DNA from: Mycobacteriaceae bacterium
GTDB taxonomy: Bacteria; Actinomycetota; Actinomycetes; Mycobacteriales; Mycobacteriaceae
DNA length: 64,000 nucleotides
Assembly: GCA_028726465.1 (NCBI GenBank)
Contig: JAQYQB010000014.1
Coordinates: 62,001 to 126,000 of the forward strand
Reading direction: 5' to 3'
The position numbers and the translations under genes are program-made. The notes under the pieces were generated by a model that ran no database searches, was not told where the DNA came from, and saw only the letters and a program-made list of their open reading frames with translations. Shown here in pieces: positions 61,325 through 64,000 of this stretch. The stretch's first letter is position 1; each line of letters begins with the position of its first letter.

Positions 61325-63487
61325 ATGACTGAATCTCGAAACCGTGCCCGGAAAGTGACCCGCAAGGCGGGCCCGCCGACGGGCCAAGAAGCAGCCTCCA
61401 ACGAGGCGGCATCGCCGGTATTCCAGGCCCCGCAGAACGCCGGAAACGACACTTCCGGTGCAGACGGCGGCAACGGAAACAACAACGGCAATTCTGATAA
61501 CAAGAACAATCAGAACAACGGCGGCAACCAGGGCAACGACAACCACGGCGGTAACGGCAACAACAACGGCGGCAACCGCCGTTCCAACCGCTCCCGTGGT
61601 TCCCGCGGCGGCCGCGGTCGCGGCCGTGGCGGTAGCAACGGCAATAACAACAACGGCAATAACAACGGCAACGGTAAGGGCGGCAAGAACAACCGCAACA
61701 ACAACCGGGGCCGCCGCAACGTGCCCAAGTCCATGCAGGGCGCGGATCTGACCAAGCGCCTGCCGGAGCCGCCGAAGCAGGCCAAGGGCTCCCTGCGTAT
61801 CTACGCGCTGGGCGGCATCTCCGAGATCGGCCGCAACATGACCGTCTTCGAATACGACGGTCGCCTGCTGATCATCGACTGCGGCGTGCTCTTCCCGTCC
61901 TCGGGCGAGCCGGGCGTGGACCTCATCCTGCCGGACTTCGGCCCGATCGAAGACCGCCTGGACAAGGTCGAGGCCCTCGTGGTCACCCACGCGCACGAGG
62001 ACCACATCGGCGCTATCCCGTGGCTGCTGAAGCTGCGCCCGGATATCCCGATCGTCGCCTCCCGCTTCACCATCGCGCTGATCGCGGCCAAGTGCAAGGA
62101 GCACCGCCAAAAGCCGAAGTTCGTCGAGGTCAACGAGAAGTCGGACGTTTCCTACGGCCCGTTCCGCGCGCGTTTCTGGGCCGTCAACCACTCCGTGCCG
62201 GATGCCCTGGGCATCATGCTGGGCACCCCGGCCGGCAACATCATCCACACCGGCGACATCAAGATGGACCAGACCCCGCTGGACGGTCGCCCGACCGACC
62301 TGCCGGCCCTGTCCCGCTACGGCGACGAGGGCGTGGACCTGATGCTGTGCGACTCCACGAACGCCAACGTCCCGGGCGTTTCCGCCTCGGAGGGTGACAT
62401 CCCGGCCACCTTCAAGCGCCTGGTGGCCAACGCCCGTCAGCGCGTCATCATCGCCTCCTTCGCGTCCAACGTCTACCGCGTGCAGGCGGCTATCGATGCC
62501 GCCGTGGCCGCCGGCCGCAAGGTCGCCTTCAATGGCCGCTCCATGATGCGCAACATGGAGATCGCGGAGAAGATGGGCTTTTTGAAGGTCCCGCGCGGCA
62601 CTATCGTGCCGATTGACGAGGCCGCCAAGATGGCCCCGCACAAGACGGTCCTGATCACCACCGGTACCCAGGGCGAGCCGATGGCCGCGCTGTCGCGCAT
62701 GGCCCGCCGCGAGCACCGCCAGATCACCGTCCGCGACGGCGATCTCATCGTCTTTTCCTCCTCGCTCATTCCGGGCAACGAGGAAGCCGTCTTCGGCGTC
62801 ATTAACATGCTGTCGCAGATTGGCGCCGAGGTTGTAACCAACAAGGAGGCCAAGGTGCACGCCTCTGGCCACGGTTACGGCGGCGAGCTGCTCTTCCTCT
62901 ACAATGCCGCGCGCCCGAAGAACGCCATGCCGGTCCACGGCGAGTGGCGCCACCTGCGCGCCAACAAGGAGCTGGCGATTTCGACCGGTGTCGACCGCGA
63001 CCGCGTCGTGCTGGCGCAGAACGGCGTTGTCGTCGACCTGCACAACGGCCGTGCTCAGGTCGTGGGCCAGATCCAGGTCGGCAACCTCTACGTCGACGGC
63101 GTGAACATGGGTGAGGTCGACGCGGACACGCTGGCCGACCGCACCAACCTGGGCTCCGGCGGCGTGGTGTCGATTACCTGTGTTATCGACAACCGCACCT
63201 CCCGCCTGATGGAGCACCCGACGGTCGCGACCACGGGCTTCAGCGACGACGATCGCTCCGTGGTCCCGGAGGTAGCCGAGCTGGTCGAGAACACCATGAA
63301 CGACCTGGCTGCCGAGGGCGAGAACGACACCTACCGCATGGTGCAGAAGATTCGCCGCAAGGTCTCCAAGCTCATGGATTCCAAGTACAAGCGTGAGCCG
63401 GTCATCCTGCCGACCATCGTTCCCACCTCGGGCGACGGTTCGCTGATTGATGACGACGAGGTCCACAGCGCCCGCGAATCCCTGTAG
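61325..63487 (+). CDS. rnj: ribonuclease J
   Basis: The 720-residue metallo-beta-lactamase/beta-CASP nuclease has 5'-exo- and endonuclease activity in its family. An N-terminal disordered extension of about 150 residues is very rich in Asn, Gly and Arg. The catalytic domain then starts at LRIYALGGISEIGRNM. Metal motif HAHEDHIG is at 222-229, and NHSVPDALG, HTGDIKMD and GTQGEPMAAL follow. The C-terminal domain ends near EPVILPTIVP. ATG 61325 follows dapA by 2 bases. The Asn-rich extension is longer than in B. subtilis RNase J1. Confidence 0.95.
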   Translation: MTESRNRARKVTRKAGPPTGQEAASNEAASPVFQAPQNAGNDTSGADGGNGNNNGNSDNKNNQNNGGNQGNDNHGGNGNNNGGNRRSNRSRGSRGGRGRGRGGSNGNNNNGNNNGNGKGGKNNRNNNRGRRNVPKSMQGADLTKRLPEPPKQAKGSLRIYALGGISEIGRNMTVFEYDGRLLIIDCGVLFPSSGEPGVDLILPDFGPIEDRLDKVEALVVTHAHEDHIGAIPWLLKLRPDIPIVASRFTIALIAAKCKEHRQKPKFVEVNEKSDVSYGPFRARFWAVNHSVPDALGIMLGTPAGNIIHTGDIKMDQTPLDGRPTDLPALSRYGDEGVDLMLCDSTNANVPGVSASEGDIPATFKRLVANARQRVIIASFASNVYRVQAAIDAAVAAGRKVAFNGRSMMRNMEIAEKMGFLKVPRGTIVPIDEAAKMAPHKTVLITTGTQGEPMAALSRMARREHRQITVRDGDLIVFSSSLIPGNEEAVFGVINMLSQIGAEVVTNKEAKVHASGHGYGGELLFLYNAARPKNAMPVHGEWRHLRANKELAISTGVDRDRVVLAQNGVVVDLHNGRAQVVGQIQVGNLYVDGVNMGEVDADTLADRTNLGSGGVVSITCVIDNRTSRLMEHPTVATTGFSDDDRSVVPEVAELVENTMNDLAAEGENDTYRMVQKIRRKVSKLMDSKYKREPVILPTIVPTSGDGSLIDDDEVHSARESL

Positions 63488-63502
63488 CGCTTAAACGCCG
63501 CG

Positions 63503-63560
63503 CATGCTCCCCAGCTCCCTTCCCATGGTTGAAGGGATATGCTGGGGAGCATGTCTTTTT
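63503..63560 (+). terminator. rnj terminator overlapping the next start codon
   Basis: A perfect 13-bp stem (63503-63515 with 63541-63553) continues into a 7-bp inner stem (63516-63522 with 63531-63537). It is followed by TCTTTTT at 63554-63560. The ATG of the next gene (63551-63553) is the end of the 3' arm. Confidence 0.75.
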
Positions 63561-64000
63561 CCGGTACTGAAAGAAACCGACTAGCCGATCTTTTCATCGA
63601 CCTAGGCCCCGACGCCGATACCCTGTGCGAGGGCTGGACCACCCACGACATGGCCGCGCATCTCTGGCTGCGCGAGCACCGCCCCGACGCGGCCGCCGGA
63701 ATGTTCATCCCGGCGCTGAGCGGCCACCTGGACAAGGTAACCAAGCAGGTAAAAAGCCGCGACTACGTGAAACTGGTCAACGCCTGGCGTGCGGGCCCGC
63801 CGAAGTGGAGCCCGTTCTTCTTGCTGGACTCCAAGCTGAACTTCGCGGAGAACTTTATCCACCACGAGGACGTGCGCCGGGCCAACGGCCAGACCGAGCC
63901 GCGGGAATTTTCCGCGGTGGTCGACGACGAATTTTCCGCTACGCTCCAGCGCTTTGCTCCACTGATGTTGAAGAAGTCGCGGCTGCCCGTCATCCTGCAC
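63551..64000 (+). CDS. TIGR03085 family (DinB/mycothiol-S-transferase-like) protein, partial
   Basis: The frame is open to the window edge (150 codons seen). It begins MSFSGTERNRLADLFIDLGP, then DTLCEGWTTHDMAAHLWLREHRPDA, which match the TIGR03085 family. That family is related to the mycothiol-dependent maleylpyruvate isomerase/DinB fold; ENFIHHEDVRRA supplies further likely metal-site His residues. Function unknown. The start ATG lies within the preceding terminator hairpin, and a TATGCT hexamer (63538-63543) ends 7 bases before it, so a leaderless mRNA starting inside the hairpin is possible. Confidence 0.85.
   Translation, partial: MSFSGTERNRLADLFIDLGPDADTLCEGWTTHDMAAHLWLREHRPDAAAGMFIPALSGHLDKVTKQVKSRDYVKLVNAWRAGPPKWSPFFLLDSKLNFAENFIHHEDVRRANGQTEPREFSAVVDDEFSATLQRFAPLMLKKSRLPVILH

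Overview
This 64-kb window is a stretch of core chromosome from a GC-rich Corynebacterium. The evidence is direct. It encodes mycothione reductase (mycothiol users), a 4'-phosphopantetheinyl transferase of the mycolate-making type, an Rpf-like lytic enzyme, a malate:quinone oxidoreductase very close in sequence and neighbourhood to that of C. glutamicum, and actinobacterial marker families (DUF2469, DUF2631, DUF1707, DUF4439, DUF4921, TIGR03085). The gene order rplS-lepB-rnhB-rpsB-tsf-pyrH-frr-cdsA-rlmN-dxr-rip-ispG-map-mtr-mqo-proS-rimP-nusA-infB-rbfA-truB-ribF-rpsO-pnp-dapB-thyX-dapA-rnj is, from memory, the standard corynebacterial order. Third codon positions are almost always G or C. The species cannot be fixed from the sequence alone.

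Layout. 1-6.3 kb: the tail of an unidentified gene, tex, a lipoprotein, rplS, two tandem signal peptidase I genes, rnhB and a DUF2469 gene. 6.3-11.5 kb: yraN, comM-like, dprA, xerC and an M23 peptidase, bounded on each side by a pair of opposed perfect DnaA-box sequences. 11.5-17.8 kb: translation and lipid genes (rpsB, tsf, pyrH, frr, cdsA, rlmN). 17.8-27.6 kb: an ABC exporter, the MEP-pathway genes dxr and ispG around a site-2 protease, a lipoprotein transpeptidase and map. 27.6-33.2 kb: two small secreted paralogues, mycothione reductase, an alpha/beta hydrolase and mqo. 33.2-41.3 kb: SelO, PhzF-like, DUF4921, YaaA, proS, a DoxX-like protein, an Rpf-like protein and a DUF4439 lipoprotein. 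41.3-46.9 kb: the rimP-nusA-ylxR-infB-rbfA transcription/translation cluster. 46.9-53.8 kb: nanoRNase, MATE transporter, phosphoesterase, PptT, truB, ribF and a nucleoside hydrolase. 53.9-64 kb: rpsO, pnp, a DUF1707 protein, an AMIN-like lipoprotein, a VOC protein, dapB-thyX-dapA-RNase J and a partial TIGR03085 gene.

How it works together. Most genes serve RNA and protein synthesis and RNA decay (S2, S15, L19, EF-Ts, IF2, RRF, NusA, RimP, RbfA, TruB, RlmN, ProRS, PNPase, RNase J, nanoRNase, Map). The rest serve envelope building and quality control (CdsA, two LepB, site-2 protease, PBP, Rpf, M23, lysine/DAP genes, PptT, isoprenoids) and central redox metabolism (Mqo, Mtr, RibF).

I found no tRNA or rRNA genes, transposases, prophage, CRISPR array or integrated island. 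The most distinctive structure is regulatory. At least eighteen start codons lie 6-8 bases downstream of a TANNNT -10 hexamer, which implies leaderless mRNAs, and several of these form very tight back-to-back promoter pairs. Other points worth a look are the two paired DnaA-box sites, the two equal-length secreted paralogues next to mtr, a gene whose start codon lies inside the terminator hairpin of the preceding gene, and a dapA with atypical codon use. I see no convincing undescribed multi-gene system.
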